A stretch of DNA of 64,000 bases from Paraburkholderia sprentiae WSM5005. GTDB taxonomy: Bacteria; Pseudomonadota; Gammaproteobacteria; Burkholderiales; Burkholderiaceae. Shown here in pieces: positions 43,991-53,110 of this stretch. The stretch spans positions 868,001 to 932,000 of the forward strand of contig NZ_CP017561.2 in assembly GCF_001865575.2 (NCBI RefSeq). The letters are read 5' to 3'. The translations under genes and the position numbers were made by a program. Below the pieces are notes generated by a model. It was not told the DNA's origin and ran no database searches. It saw only the letters and a program-made list of their open reading frames with translations. Position 1 is the stretch's first letter, and every line of letters begins with the position of its first letter.

Positions 43991-45540
43991 TGAACCCCAT
44001 TGCAACTTTCGTCTTCGTTCTGTTTTTCATCGGTGTCACGGTTCTCGGCTTCGTCGCGGCCCACTGGCGCCGCGGCGATCTCGCCCACATTGAAGAGTGG
44101 GGCCTCGGCGGCCGGCGCTTCGGCACGATCGTCACGTGGTTTCTGTTGGGCGGCGACCTGTACACCGCCTACACCTTCATCGCGGTGCCGGCGCTCGTGT
44201 TCGGCGCGGGGGCAACGGGCTTCTTCGCGCTGCCGTACACGATCCTGATCTATCCGTTCGCGTTCGTCGTGTTCCCGAAGCTGTGGAGCATCGCGAAGCG
44301 GCACGGCTACGTGACGTCGGCGGACTTCGTGTCGGCCCGCTACGGCAGCCGCATGCTGGCGCTCGCGGTCGCCGTGACCGGCATCGTCGCGACGATGCCG
44401 TACATCGCGCTGCAGCTGGTCGGTATCGAAGTGGTGATCGGCGCGCTCGGTTTCGACACGACCGGCTTCGTCGGCGATCTGCCGCTCATCATCGCGTTCG
44501 CGATCCTCGCGGCCTACACGTACACGTCGGGCCTGCGCGCGCCGGCCATGATCGCGGTCGTCAAGGACATCCTGATCTACGTGACGATCTTCGCCGCGAT
44601 CATCGTGATTCCGCCGCAGCTGGGCGGCTTCGGCCATATCTTCGGCGCGGTGCCGCCGGCCAAGCTGCTGCTGAAATCGCCGGACGTCTCGAGCCTGAAC
44701 GGCTATAGCGCGTACGCGACGCTCGCGGTGGGTTCGGCGCTCGCGCTGTTCCTGTATCCGCACTCGATCACCGCGGTGCTGTCGTCGAAATCGGGCAACA
44801 CGATCCGCCGCAACATGGCGCTGCTGCCGGCGTATTCGCTGGTGCTCGGCCTGCTCGCGCTGCTCGGCTTCATGGCGCTCGCGGCCGGCGTGAAGGACAT
44901 GCCGGAGTTCGCGCCGTACTTCAAGGCCTTCGGCCCGAACTTCGCGGTGCCGGCGCTGTTCCTGCACTTCTTCCCGTCGTGGTTCGTCGGCGTCGCGTTC
45001 GCGGCGATCGGTATCGGCGCGCTGGTGCCGGCGGCGATCATGTCGATCGCGGCGGCTAATCTGTACACGCGTAACGTGCACAAGGAGTTCATCAACCGCA
45101 ACATGACGCACGACCAGGAGACCAACGTCGCGAAGCTGGTGTCGCTGATCGTCAAGGTCGGCGCGGTCGCGTTCATCCTCGGTCTGCCGCTCACGTACGC
45201 TATCCAGCTCCAGCTGCTCGGCGGCATCTGGATCATCCAGACGCTGCCGGCCATCGTGCTCGGTCTGTACACGCGCGTGCTCGACTATCGGGGTCTGTTG
45301 ATCGGCTGGGCGGCCGGTATCGCGACCGGCACGTGGATGGCGATGTCGCTGAAGCTCGCGAGCTCGATCTTCACGATCCACCTGTTCGGCATGGCGATTC
45401 CGGGCTATGCGGCGGTGTGGTCGCTGATCGTGAACCTCGTGGTGTCGGTGGTGGTGAGCCTGTTCGTGCGCGCGGTGGGCATGCAGCGCGCCGAGGACCG
45501 CACGCGTCCGGAAGACTATCTGGACATCGTCGAAGGCTGA
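43990..45540 (+). CDS. mctP: monocarboxylate uptake permease (MctP-type sodium:solute symporter)
   Basis: A 516-residue inner-membrane protein of the SSS family with about 13 helices. Diagnostic stretches are EEWGLGGRRFGTIVTWFLLGGDLYTAYTF (about 32-60), SADFVSARYGSRMLALAVAV and PAAIMSIAAANLYTRNVHKEFINRNMT (about 345-372). MctP of Rhizobium takes up lactate, pyruvate, propionate and alanine. It is translationally coupled to DUF3311 by overlapping stop and start codons. A strong terminator follows. Confidence 0.92.
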   Translation: MNPIATFVFVLFFIGVTVLGFVAAHWRRGDLAHIEEWGLGGRRFGTIVTWFLLGGDLYTAYTFIAVPALVFGAGATGFFALPYTILIYPFAFVVFPKLWSIAKRHGYVTSADFVSARYGSRMLALAVAVTGIVATMPYIALQLVGIEVVIGALGFDTTGFVGDLPLIIAFAILAAYTYTSGLRAPAMIAVVKDILIYVTIFAAIIVIPPQLGGFGHIFGAVPPAKLLLKSPDVSSLNGYSAYATLAVGSALALFLYPHSITAVLSSKSGNTIRRNMALLPAYSLVLGLLALLGFMALAAGVKDMPEFAPYFKAFGPNFAVPALFLHFFPSWFVGVAFAAIGIGALVPAAIMSIAAANLYTRNVHKEFINRNMTHDQETNVAKLVSLIVKVGAVAFILGLPLTYAIQLQLLGGIWIIQTLPAIVLGLYTRVLDYRGLLIGWAAGIATGTWMAMSLKLASSIFTIHLFGMAIPGYAAVWSLIVNLVVSVVVSLFVRAVGMQRAEDRTRPEDYLDIVEG

Positions 45541-45572
45541 ACCGGCTGCAACCTCAAGCTCCGAAAAACGCG

Positions 45573-45608
45573 ACGCCCGCCAACGAAAGTTGGCGGGCGT
45601 TTGTGTTT
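45573..45608 (+). terminator. intrinsic terminator of mctP
   Basis: ACGCCCGCCAAC and GTTGGCGGGCGT form a 12-base perfect stem with a GAAA loop, followed by TTGTGTTT, 32 bases after the mctP stop. Confidence 0.92.
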
Positions 45609-45668
45609 GCGGGGCACTTCAGGGCAGGATAGCGGTACCGTCCTTTCACGCGTTCGCCGCGCGCCGCC

Positions 45669-46793
45669 ATGCCTGCTGCCGATACTCCCAACCTGATTCC
45701 GCGCCGCGCGGCGCTCAGCCGGATGGTGCGCGCGGTCACGTCGCCGTATTACCGCTACCGGCACGCGAAGGTGCTGCATAGCCTGCGCGTCGGGCTCGCG
45801 ATGCTGGTGTCGATTCTCGCGACGACCGGCATCGACATTCCGCACGGCATCTGGTCGTCGGTGACGCTGCTGGTCGTGATCGGCGGCTTGCAGCATCACG
45901 GCAATATCCGCAAGAAAGCGGCAGAACGCGCGGCCGGCACGCTGCTAGGCGCATCGATCGGGCTCCTGCTGATCGTGCAGCAGAATCTCATCGGTTCGCT
46001 GCCGCTCACCTACGTACTGGAGGCGATCATCGCGTCGATCTGCGCGTGGTTCGCGATCGGCTCGTCCGGCTATGTGGGGCTGTTGACCGCGATCACGATG
46101 TGCATCGTCGCGGGCCATGGCGACAATCTGATCGACGTTGGCCTATGGCGCACGCTGAACGTGTTGATCGGCATCGTGATTGCGCTGGCCTTTTCGTTTG
46201 CCTTGCCGCTGCACGCCACGTATTCGTGGCGCTATGGGCTCGCCGCCAATTTGCGCGAATGCGCGGGCATCTACGCGCGGCTGCTCGACGGCGAGACGAT
46301 CACCGAGGAGGAGCAGGTCAAGCGCTTCCTGCAGATCAATAAGCGGCTCGTGCAACTGCGCTCGCTGATGCCGTCGGTCGCGAAAGAAATCGACGTGCCG
46401 CAGACGAAGCTCGAGGAGATCCAGCGGCTGCATCGCGCGGTACTCAGTTCGCTCGAACTGCTGGCGACGGGCCCGCTGATGAACGCGGACGCCGCCGCGC
46501 GCACCGCCTACGCGGCGCAGTGCGGCGCGGAGGTGCGCGCCGTGCGCGCGATCCTGCTGTCCACCGCGCGCGGGCTGCGTTTTGGCCGCCCGACGCGCTT
46601 CGGCATTCCAGCGGCCGCCCCGCTCGCGAAACGGCATGGCCACGCGGCCACCACGCTGCCGCCCGACTGGCAAGGACCGTACTGGCTCGGCCAGCGGCTC
46701 GCGGAGCAGGTGGACCGACTGCGCGCGCTATTGCTGGAGACGGAGCCGAACTGGAATATCGAGCGGCATGCGCGGGCGGCGCGGATCGCTTAG
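45669..46793 (+). CDS. FUSC family inner-membrane protein
   Basis: A 374-residue protein. About six N-terminal helices (residues 40-180) include HSLRVGLAMLVSILATTGIDIPHGIWSSVTLLVVIGGLQHHGNIRKKAAERAAGTLLGASIG, the FUSC signature also seen in aromatic acid and fusaric acid exporters. A cytoplasmic helical domain follows (about 185-374), ending in a basic tail. It probably exports organic acids, but lacks the second FUSC half of AaeB-type proteins. It is convergent with the VOC gene, 13 bases apart. Confidence 0.88.
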   Translation: MPAADTPNLIPRRAALSRMVRAVTSPYYRYRHAKVLHSLRVGLAMLVSILATTGIDIPHGIWSSVTLLVVIGGLQHHGNIRKKAAERAAGTLLGASIGLLLIVQQNLIGSLPLTYVLEAIIASICAWFAIGSSGYVGLLTAITMCIVAGHGDNLIDVGLWRTLNVLIGIVIALAFSFALPLHATYSWRYGLAANLRECAGIYARLLDGETITEEEQVKRFLQINKRLVQLRSLMPSVAKEIDVPQTKLEEIQRLHRAVLSSLELLATGPLMNADAAARTAYAAQCGAEVRAVRAILLSTARGLRFGRPTRFGIPAAAPLAKRHGHAATTLPPDWQGPYWLGQRLAEQVDRLRALLLETEPNWNIERHARAARIA

Positions 46794-46806
46794 GCGGGGC
46801 TGATCC

Positions 46807-47238
46807 TCAAGCCTGCGGCGGCAGCGTGACCATCCACATCAGGCCGAAGCGGTCCACCACCATCCCGAAGCCCTTGCTCCAGAACGTTTGCTGGAACGGC
46901 ATCACGACCTGGCCACCGTCGGCGAGTGCGTTGAAGCAGGTTTGCGCCGACGCGCCGTCGTCGACGGTCAACGACAGGCTGAAGCCGTTGAATGGGCCGG
47001 CCGCCGGGTCGCAGTTGCCGTCGGAAGCCATCCACGCGGTCGTGCCCAGCTGCACGTTGGCGTGCATGATCTTGTCGGCGAGCTCCGGGCGCGGCGGGTT
47101 GTGCGCGTCCGGCGGCGCTTCCTTGTACAGCATCTTGAAGGTCACCTGGGCACCGAGCTTGTCGGTGTAGTAGTCGAGCGCTTCCTGGCAACGGCCGTTG
47201 AAAAACACGTAGGGCTGAACGTACATGATCGTCTCCAT
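46807..47238 (-). CDS. VOC family protein, PhnB-like
   Basis: A 143-residue protein of the PhnB/3-demethylubiquinone-methyltransferase-like VOC group: YVQPYVFFNGRCQEALDYYTDKLGAQVTFKMLYKEAPPD, MHANVQLGTTAWMASDGN, DDGASAQTCFNALADGGQVVMPFQQTFWSKGFGMVVDRFGLMWMV. These are small metal-binding homodimers of unclear catalytic role. The start at 47238 or 47226 cannot be decided; both retain the domain. Confidence 0.92.
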   Translation of the reverse strand: METIMYVQPYVFFNGRCQEALDYYTDKLGAQVTFKMLYKEAPPDAHNPPRPELADKIMHANVQLGTTAWMASDGNCDPAAGPFNGFSLSLTVDDGASAQTCFNALADGGQVVMPFQQTFWSKGFGMVVDRFGLMWMVTLPPQA

Positions 47239-47269
47239 GGTCAGGGGTTGGACCGGCGCCGTCGTTCCT

Positions 47270-47305
47270 AACGAGAAACGGCGCTGAACCGTGAGGTTCA
47301 GCGCC
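47270..47305 (-). terminator. intrinsic terminator of transaldolase gene
   Basis: GGCGCTGAACC (47280-47290) and GGTTCAGCGCC (47295-47305) form an 11-base perfect stem with a 4-base loop; on the minus strand GTTTCTCGTT follows. It lies 30 bases beyond the transaldolase stop. Confidence 0.8.
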
Positions 47306-47334
47306 GCCTGCGATGGATGATGGCTTCGGGTGGA

Positions 47335-48288
47335 TCAGCGCAGCGTTTCGATCAGCTTTTCCAGCTTCATCGCGTCGGCGGCGAACGTGCGGATGCCTTC
47401 GGCGAGCTTCTCGGTCGCCATCGCTTCGTCGTTGACGAGAAAGCGGAACGACTTTTCGTCGACCGGCACGCGCTCGATGTCCGCGTCGTGCGATGCCTCC
47501 GGCGACAGCTTGCGCTCGACCTTGTCGGTGCTCTCGTGCAGCTTTTGCAGCAGGTCGGGGCTGATCGTCAGCAGGTCGCAGCCGGCCAGTTCCAGAATCT
47601 GCGAGGTGGTGCGGAAGCTCGCGCCCATCACCTCGGTCTTGTAGCCGAACTTCTTGTAGTACCCGTAGATGCGGCGCACCGACTTGACGCCCGGATCGTT
47701 GGCGCCGCCGTCTTTCGCTTCGTCCCACGCGCTGCCGGCGCTCTTCTTGTACCAGTCGTAGATGCGGCCGACGAACGGCGAGATCAGCTGCGCGCCCGCT
47801 TCCGCGCAGGCGGCCGCCTGCGCGAGCGAGAACAGCAGCGTCATGTTGCAGTGGATGCCTTCCTTCTGCAGCACCTCGGCCGCGCGCACGCCTTCCCACG
47901 TCGACGCGAGCTTGATCAGCACGCGCTCGCGCTCGATGCCGTGTTCCTTATACAGCGCGATCAGCTCGCGGCCTTTCGCGATCGAGCCTTCGATGTCGAA
48001 CGACAGGCGCGCGTCGACTTCGGTCGACACCCGCCCCGGGATGATCTTCAGGATTTCGGTGCCGAACGCGATCAGCAACTGGTCGATGATCGCACCGACC
48101 GGCTTCGACGCATGCGCCTTCACGGTCTTTTCGAGCAGCGGCCGGTAGTCGTCTTTTTGCACGGCCTTCAGAATCAGCGACGGATTGGTGGTCGCATCCC
48201 GCGGCTTGTACTGCGCGAGCTGCTGGAAGTCGCCGGTGTCGGCCACCACGGTGGTGTATTGCTTGAGTTGGTCGAGTGCGGTTGTCAT
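47335..48288 (-). CDS. tal: transaldolase
   Basis: A 317-residue enzyme of the non-oxidative pentose phosphate pathway that moves dihydroxyacetone between sugar phosphates. Motifs are [12 protein letters not shown] (about 31-42), [11 protein letters not shown] (about 95), the Schiff-base Lys in [33 protein letters not shown] (about 127-160), and [12 protein letters not shown]. The length and order match the E. coli TalB type. Start 48288 is the first Met that begins the conserved part ([20 protein letters not shown]). Confidence 0.97.
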   Translation of the reverse strand: MTTALDQLKQYTTVVADTGDFQQLAQYKPRDATTNPSLILKAVQKDDYRPLLEKTVKAHASKPVGAIIDQLLIAFGTEILKIIPGRVSTEVDARLSFDIEGSIAKGRELIALYKEHGIERERVLIKLASTWEGVRAAEVLQKEGIHCNMTLLFSLAQAAACAEAGAQLISPFVGRIYDWYKKSAGSAWDEAKDGGANDPGVKSVRRIYGYYKKFGYKTEVMGASFRTTSQILELAGCDLLTISPDLLQKLHESTDKVERKLSPEASHDADIERVPVDEKSFRFLVNDEAMATEKLAEGIRTFAADAMKLEKLIETLR

Positions 48289-48512
48289 GTTCGGGCCTTC
48301 AGGGCGCATACGCGCCGTGGTTCAGGAGAAGTGAGGACGCCGCCGCGCCGGCTGGACCGAGCATAGAAACCAGCCGGCGGCGGCGGCCGCGGATCAAGCC
48401 GCAGCGCGTCCCACGATGGCGCCGGGAAACGCTGCCGGATACTTCTATTCTATGGCGGATCGCCGAGGATGGTATGAACACCGGGTAGCGACAGCCGGGC
48501 GTGGCGATCCGT

Positions 48513-49733
48513 TCACACGCGCCGCGCGTTCAGCACAGCTTGCGTCACCACGCCGGCGACCAGCCCCCAGAACGCCGAGCCGATCGACAGCAGCGTGAGC
48601 CCCGAGGCGGTCACCATGAAGGTGACGAGCGCCGCCTCGCGCTGCCTCGTATCCTGCATTGCATTGGCGAGCCCGCTCATGATCGAGCCGAACAGCGCGA
48701 GCGCCGCGACCGAGACGACCAGCTCCTTCGGGAACGCGGCGAACAGCGCGGCGATCGTCGCGCCGAACACCCCCGCGAGCAGATAGAAAATGCCGCCCCA
48801 CACGGCCGCCGTGTACCGCCTGGCGGAGTTTTCATGCGCTTCGGGGCCAGTGCAGATCGCCGCCGTGATCGCCGCAAGATTGATGCCGTGGGAGCCGAAC
48901 GGCGCGAGCACGAGCGATGCGACGCCGGTCGTCGCGATCAGCGGCGCGGACGGTGTCGTGTAGCCGTCGGCGCGCAGCACCGCGATGCCCGGCACGTTTT
49001 GCGAGGCCATCGCGACCACGAACAGCGGAATGCCGATGCTCACGCACGCCGCCACCGAAAACGACGGCATCGTCAGCACCGGATTCGCGAGCGCGACGTG
49101 AAAGTGGCTGAAGTCGAGCAGCCCGAGGCCGCCGGCTGCAGCCGTGCCGGCCACCAGGGTCGTGGGAATCGCGTAGCGCGGTGCGAACCGTTTGACGATC
49201 AGGTAGGTGAAGAACATCGTCAGCACGAGCGCGGTCTGGAACTGCGCGGCGCGGAAAATCTCGATGCCGATCTCGAACAGGATGCCCGCGAGCAGCGCCG
49301 ACGCGAGGCCGGACGGAATCCGCTTCATCAGCGCGTCGAACCAGCCGGTGATGCCGACCAGCGTCAGCAGCGCCGCGCAGAAGATGAACGCGCCGATCGC
49401 CTCGGCATACTGCACATGCGGCAGCGACGACACCAGCAGCGCCGCGCCCGGCGTCGACCACGCGATCACGATCGGCGCGCGAAAGCGCAGCGACAGGCCG
49501 ATCGTGCAGAGGCCCATGCCGATCGACAGCGCCCAGATCCATGATGAAATCTGCGCGTCGCTCAGATGCGCGGCCTGGCCCGCCTGGAACATCAGCACGA
49601 GCGAGCTCGTGTAGCCGGTCATCGCCGCGACGAAGCCGGCGACGATCGTCGACAGCGAGGTATCGGCGAGCGGATTGAAGCGCCTCGGCGGCGTGGCGGC
49701 GGGGGACAGCTGGGGCGACGGGGGCGAACTCAT
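48513..49733 (-). CDS. benE: benzoate/H+ symporter family transporter (BenE)
   Basis: A 406-residue inner-membrane protein with about 12 helices. Family signatures are FNPLADTSLSTIVAGFVAAMTGYTSSLVLMFQAGQAAH (about 18-55), APIVIAWSTPGAALLVSS (about 90), and SHGINLAAITAAICTGPEAH (about 284-303). It likely takes up benzoate or a related aromatic acid with protons. No benzoate catabolism genes are adjacent. Confidence 0.92.
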   Translation of the reverse strand: MSSPPSPQLSPAATPPRRFNPLADTSLSTIVAGFVAAMTGYTSSLVLMFQAGQAAHLSDAQISSWIWALSIGMGLCTIGLSLRFRAPIVIAWSTPGAALLVSSLPHVQYAEAIGAFIFCAALLTLVGITGWFDALMKRIPSGLASALLAGILFEIGIEIFRAAQFQTALVLTMFFTYLIVKRFAPRYAIPTTLVAGTAAAGGLGLLDFSHFHVALANPVLTMPSFSVAACVSIGIPLFVVAMASQNVPGIAVLRADGYTTPSAPLIATTGVASLVLAPFGSHGINLAAITAAICTGPEAHENSARRYTAAVWGGIFYLLAGVFGATIAALFAAFPKELVVSVAALALFGSIMSGLANAMQDTRQREAALVTFMVTASGLTLLSIGSAFWGLVAGVVTQAVLNARRV

Positions 49734-49792
49734 GCGAAGGCTTGTTGTTGTGAGGTTGAGGCGTCAGGACGGGGAGCGTTGACCGGCGGCCC

Positions 49793-50968
49793 TTACTTGC
49801 TCAGCACCCGCATGGCCGTCTCGAGGCCCGCGAGCGTCAGCGGATACATGCGGTGGCCCAGCACCTCGCGGATCGCGCTGACCGACTGCCGGTACGGCCA
49901 CAGCGCTTCCGGTTCCGGGTTCAGCCACGCGAAGTGCGGGAAATGGTCGGCGAGCCGGCGTAGCCACACCGCGCCGGCCTCGGCGTTGTTGTACTCGACA
50001 GAGCCACCCGGCTGCAACACTTCGTATGGGCTCATCGTCGCGTCGCCGACGAAGATCAGCTTGTAGTCGGGTGTGAACTTGTGCAGCAGGTCCCACGTCG
50101 GCGTGCGCTCGGCATGGCGACGGCGGTTGTTCTTCCACAGGAAGTCGTACACGCAGTTGTGGAAATAGTAGAACTCGAGGTGCTTGAACTCGGCCTTGGC
50201 GGCGGAGAACAGCTCTTCGGTGCGCTTCACGTGATCGTCCATCGAGCCGCCGACGTCGAGCAGCATCAGCACCTTCACGTTGTTGTGCCGCTCGGGCACC
50301 ATCTTCAGATCGAGCCAGCCGGCGTTCGCGGCAGTGCTGCGGATCGTGTCGGGTAGATCGAGCTCTTGCACGGCGCCTTCGCGGGCGAAACGGCGCAACC
50401 GCCGCAGCGCCACCTTGATGTTGCGCGTGCCGATTTCGACCTGGTCGTCGTAGTCGCGATACGCGCGCGCTTCCCAGACCTTGACGGCCGTGCGATTGCC
50501 AGCCGCGTCGCCGCCGATGCGCACGCCCTCGGGGTTATAGCCGCCATTGCCGAACGGCGACGTGCCGCCGGTGCCGATCCATTTGTTGCCGCCCTCGTGG
50601 CGCTCCTTCTGCTCGTCGAACAGTTCTTTCAGCCGCTCCATCAGCTTGTCGATGCCGCCCATCGCCTCGATCTGCGCCTTTTCCTCGGGCGACAGATCAC
50701 GTTGCAGCTTCTTCTTCAGCCAGTCGAGCGGAACGTCGAACGCCAGCTCCGAGGTCGCGGCGACACCGTTGAAAAAGGCGCCGAACGCCTGGTCGAACTT
50801 GTCGAAGTACTGCTCGTCCTTCACGAGCGTGATGCGTGCGAGGTAGTAGAACTGGTCGAGCGACGGCGCGATCACGTTGGCCTTCAGCGCTTCGAGCAGC
50901 GTCAGGTATTCCTTCACCGAGACCGGCAGTCGGGCGGCGCGCAGCGAGTAGAAAAAGTCGATCAGCAT
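49793..50968 (-). CDS. VWA (CoxE-like) domain protein
   Basis: A 391-residue soluble protein. The N-terminal half has SLRAARLPVSVKEYLTLLEAL and KKKLQRDLSPEEKAQIEAMGG, typical of CoxE-like proteins. The C-terminal VWA domain (about 205-390) has the metal-ion site MLLDVGGSMDDHV (MIDAS, with GS instead of the more common SxS). Such proteins work with MoxR AAA+ ATPases to insert or activate metal cofactors or remodel complexes. The MoxR partner is encoded 28 bases upstream on the same strand. Confidence 0.92.
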   Translation of the reverse strand: MLIDFFYSLRAARLPVSVKEYLTLLEALKANVIAPSLDQFYYLARITLVKDEQYFDKFDQAFGAFFNGVAATSELAFDVPLDWLKKKLQRDLSPEEKAQIEAMGGIDKLMERLKELFDEQKERHEGGNKWIGTGGTSPFGNGGYNPEGVRIGGDAAGNRTAVKVWEARAYRDYDDQVEIGTRNIKVALRRLRRFAREGAVQELDLPDTIRSTAANAGWLDLKMVPERHNNVKVLMLLDVGGSMDDHVKRTEELFSAAKAEFKHLEFYYFHNCVYDFLWKNNRRRHAERTPTWDLLHKFTPDYKLIFVGDATMSPYEVLQPGGSVEYNNAEAGAVWLRRLADHFPHFAWLNPEPEALWPYRQSVSAIREVLGHRMYPLTLAGLETAMRVLSK

Positions 50969-50996
50969 GCTGGATGTCCTGCGGCACGGCGCCCGC

Positions 50997-51839
50997 TCAA
51001 CGGTTGTTGCGGTTCATGAACAGCAGCCGCTCGAACAGGCTCACGTCCTGTTCGTTCTTCAGCAGCGCGCCGCGCAGCGGCGGCACGATCTGCCTGTGAT
51101 CGGACGAGCGCAGTGCTTCGGGCGGGATGTCTTCGGCGAGCAGCAGCTTGAGCCAGTCGAGCAGTTCGGAGGTGGACGGCTTCTTCTTCAGTCCCGCGAC
51201 GTTGCGCAGTTCGAAGAAGCTCTGCAGCGCCGCGGCGAGCAGATCCTTCTTGATGCCGGGGTAGTGCACGTCGACGATCTGCTGCATCGTCGCCGCATCC
51301 GGAAACTTGATGTAGTGGAAGAAGCAGCGCCGCAGGAACGCGTCGGGCAACTCCTTTTCGTTGTTCGACGTGATGATCACGAGCGGGCGATGCTTCGCGC
51401 GCACCAGTTCGCGCGTCTCGTACACGTAGAACTCCATGCGGTCGAGTTCGCGCAGCAGGTCGTTCGGGAATTCGATGTCGGCTTTGTCGATCTCGTCGAT
51501 CAGCAGCACGCTCTGCTCGTCCGATTCGAATGCCTCCCACAGCACGCCTTTGACGATGTAATTGCGGATGTCCTTCACGCGCTCGTCGCCGAGCTGCGAA
51601 TCGCGCAAACGCGACACCGCGTCGTATTCGTAGAGCCCCTGCTGGGCCTTGGTGGTCGATTTGATGTGCCATTGCAGCAGCGGCATGCCGAGCGCGGCGG
51701 CGACTTCCTCGGCGAGCATGGTCTTGCCGGTGCCGGGTTCGCCCTTGATCAGCAGCGGACGCCTGAGCGTCATCGCGGCGTTGACCGCGAGCTTGAGGTC
51801 GTCGGTGGCGACGTACTGCGATGAGCCTTCGAAACGCAT
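50997..51839 (-). CDS. MoxR family AAA+ ATPase
   Basis: A 280-residue AAA+ protein. Walker A is LLIKGEPGTGKTMLAEEVA (about 29-47), Walker B is SVLLIDEIDKADIEF (about 112-126), and sensor 1 is LVIITSNNEKELPDAFLRRCFFHYI (about 152-176). It is thought to act as a chaperone with the VWA protein encoded downstream. Start 51839 is preferred because homology begins at MRFEGSSQYVATDDL; the frame continues to 51908. Confidence 0.94.
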   Translation of the reverse strand: MRFEGSSQYVATDDLKLAVNAAMTLRRPLLIKGEPGTGKTMLAEEVAAALGMPLLQWHIKSTTKAQQGLYEYDAVSRLRDSQLGDERVKDIRNYIVKGVLWEAFESDEQSVLLIDEIDKADIEFPNDLLRELDRMEFYVYETRELVRAKHRPLVIITSNNEKELPDAFLRRCFFHYIKFPDAATMQQIVDVHYPGIKKDLLAAALQSFFELRNVAGLKKKPSTSELLDWLKLLLAEDIPPEALRSSDHRQIVPPLRGALLKNEQDVSLFERLLFMNRNNR

Positions 51840-52180
51840 GGCGAGATGCTCTTGTGCGGGAAAAACCCAGTATAAGTCAGAAGGCCTGTTGGCCTGAAAC
51901 CGGGTCACGTAGGGTGTCAGCCCGCGCGGCGATGCTGGGGCGGTGCCGCTGCGGGACTGCTGTGGTGCCGTTGCGAAGCCGTCGTGGGGATGGCCTGCGG
52001 TCCGTTCCGGCGGGCGTTGCGCGGCTCCCGCGTCTGGTGGACGTTCGGCGCGGCGTCGCGGTACAATGAGCCCGATTTTTTTGGCCTGCGTGGCTACCCT
52101 ACAGTGGCTACCCTACAAAAAGAACGGCGCGGACCGCTGCCTTTCCGGGCACCCGATTCCCCTCAAGCCAGGTTACATCT
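51840..52180. other. divergent region between moxR-type gene and cytochrome c gene
   Basis: A 341-base gap. A TACAAT at 52062-52067 may be the -10 for the cytochrome genes, and a 14-base tandem duplication lies just downstream. No gene is supported; overlapping short frames are GC artefacts. Confidence 0.45.
52091..52118. repeat. 14-base tandem duplication in the cytochrome c leader
   Basis: TGGCTACCCTACAG is followed directly by TGGCTACCCTACAA. It lies between the likely promoter and the first cytochrome start. It may be a slippage product or could influence the leader RNA. Confidence 0.8.
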
Positions 52181-52549
52181 ATGAATAAATTCGTCGGCAA
52201 ACACGTCGTGATCGCAGCGCTGTCGGTGCTCGCGGGCTACGCGGCCAGTGCGCAAGCAGCGGATGTCGTAGGCAACGCCAAGGCGGGCCAGGACAAGGTC
52301 GCGATGTGTATCGGCTGCCACGGCATCCCTGAGTACCGCACGGCTTATCCAGAGGTTTTCCGTGTGCCGAAGCTCGGCGGGCAGAATCAGGCGTACCTCG
52401 AAAACGCTTTGCACGCCTACAAGAAGGGCGACCGCCATTTCGACACCATGCACGCGATCGCGACGTCGCTGTCGGATCAGGACATTGCCGACATCGCCGC
52501 ATACTACGCAGCGCAAACTGCCGCCTCGAAAAACAATCCCAACAAGTGA
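52181..52549 (+). CDS. small soluble cytochrome c (class I)
   Basis: A 122-residue exported protein. The signal peptide ends at about 26 (AAS-AQA-ADV). The haem-binding CxxCH is CIGCH near 43-47, and a Met in the C-terminal half (HFDTMHAIATSLSDQDIADIAAYYAAQ) is the probable sixth ligand. It resembles the c553/c4 single-haem group and carries electrons in the periplasm, likely to a terminal oxidase. A second cytochrome gene follows after 45 bases. Confidence 0.93.
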   Translation: MNKFVGKHVVIAALSVLAGYAASAQAADVVGNAKAGQDKVAMCIGCHGIPEYRTAYPEVFRVPKLGGQNQAYLENALHAYKKGDRHFDTMHAIATSLSDQDIADIAAYYAAQTAASKNNPNK

Positions 52550-52594
52550 TCGGCGTCGGTCACAGCACATCCAATTCGCGGGATAGGAGATTTC

Positions 52595-52975
52595 ATGATC
52601 AAGCCCCAACAGGCACTCCATACGGTATTCAAGGCGGTCGGCGCGGCGGCGGTAATCGGTCTGGCGGCGGCGAACGTCGCCCACGCGGCCGACGCGGGCA
52701 AAGGCAAGGTGCTTGCCGACAGCCACAACTGCGCGGCGTGCCACGGTGTCAACCTGAACAAGCCGGTGAGCCCGGAGTATCCGAAGCTGGCCGGTCAACA
52801 TGCTGACTACGTGTTCTGGGCGCTGCGTCAGTACCAGATGGGTACCGGCAATCCGCACTTCGGCCGCAACAACGCGATCATGCAGGCGCAGGTGCAGAGC
52901 CTGTCGCCAAGCGACATGAAGGACATCGCCGCTTACGTCGAATCGCTGGACGGCGACCTCGTGCAGAAGAAGTAA
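52595..52975 (+). CDS. small soluble cytochrome c (class I)
   Basis: A 126-residue exported protein with signal peptide to about residue 32 (NVAHA-ADAG), haem site CAACHG (about 47-52) and likely Met ligand in QMGTGNPHFGRNNAIM. It is a paralogue of the upstream cytochrome: both share the TAYPE/SPEYPKLGGQ-type stretch and DI-AAY tail. The pair may donate electrons in sequence, as halves of a di-haem c4. A terminator follows. Confidence 0.93.
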   Translation: MIKPQQALHTVFKAVGAAAVIGLAAANVAHAADAGKGKVLADSHNCAACHGVNLNKPVSPEYPKLAGQHADYVFWALRQYQMGTGNPHFGRNNAIMQAQVQSLSPSDMKDIAAYVESLDGDLVQKK

Positions 52976-53011
52976 GCGTCGGGCGTCGATTTCGCCCCGA
53001 AGCTTCAAAAG

Positions 53012-53041
53012 CAAAACACCCCGCTTCGGCGGGGTGTTTTG
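53012..53041. terminator. bidirectional intrinsic terminator
   Basis: CAAAACACCCCGC-TTCG-GCGGGGTGTTTTG is a 13-base perfect stem with U-runs on both strands. It stops the cytochrome operon (plus) and the DUF1841 gene (minus). Confidence 0.95.
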
Positions 53042-53110
53042 CTTTGGGGACGTCGTACCCGGGCGCGCTTGGGTCTTGCGGCGCTGGAGTTTTCACCCGC
53101 TTCAGTGGCT

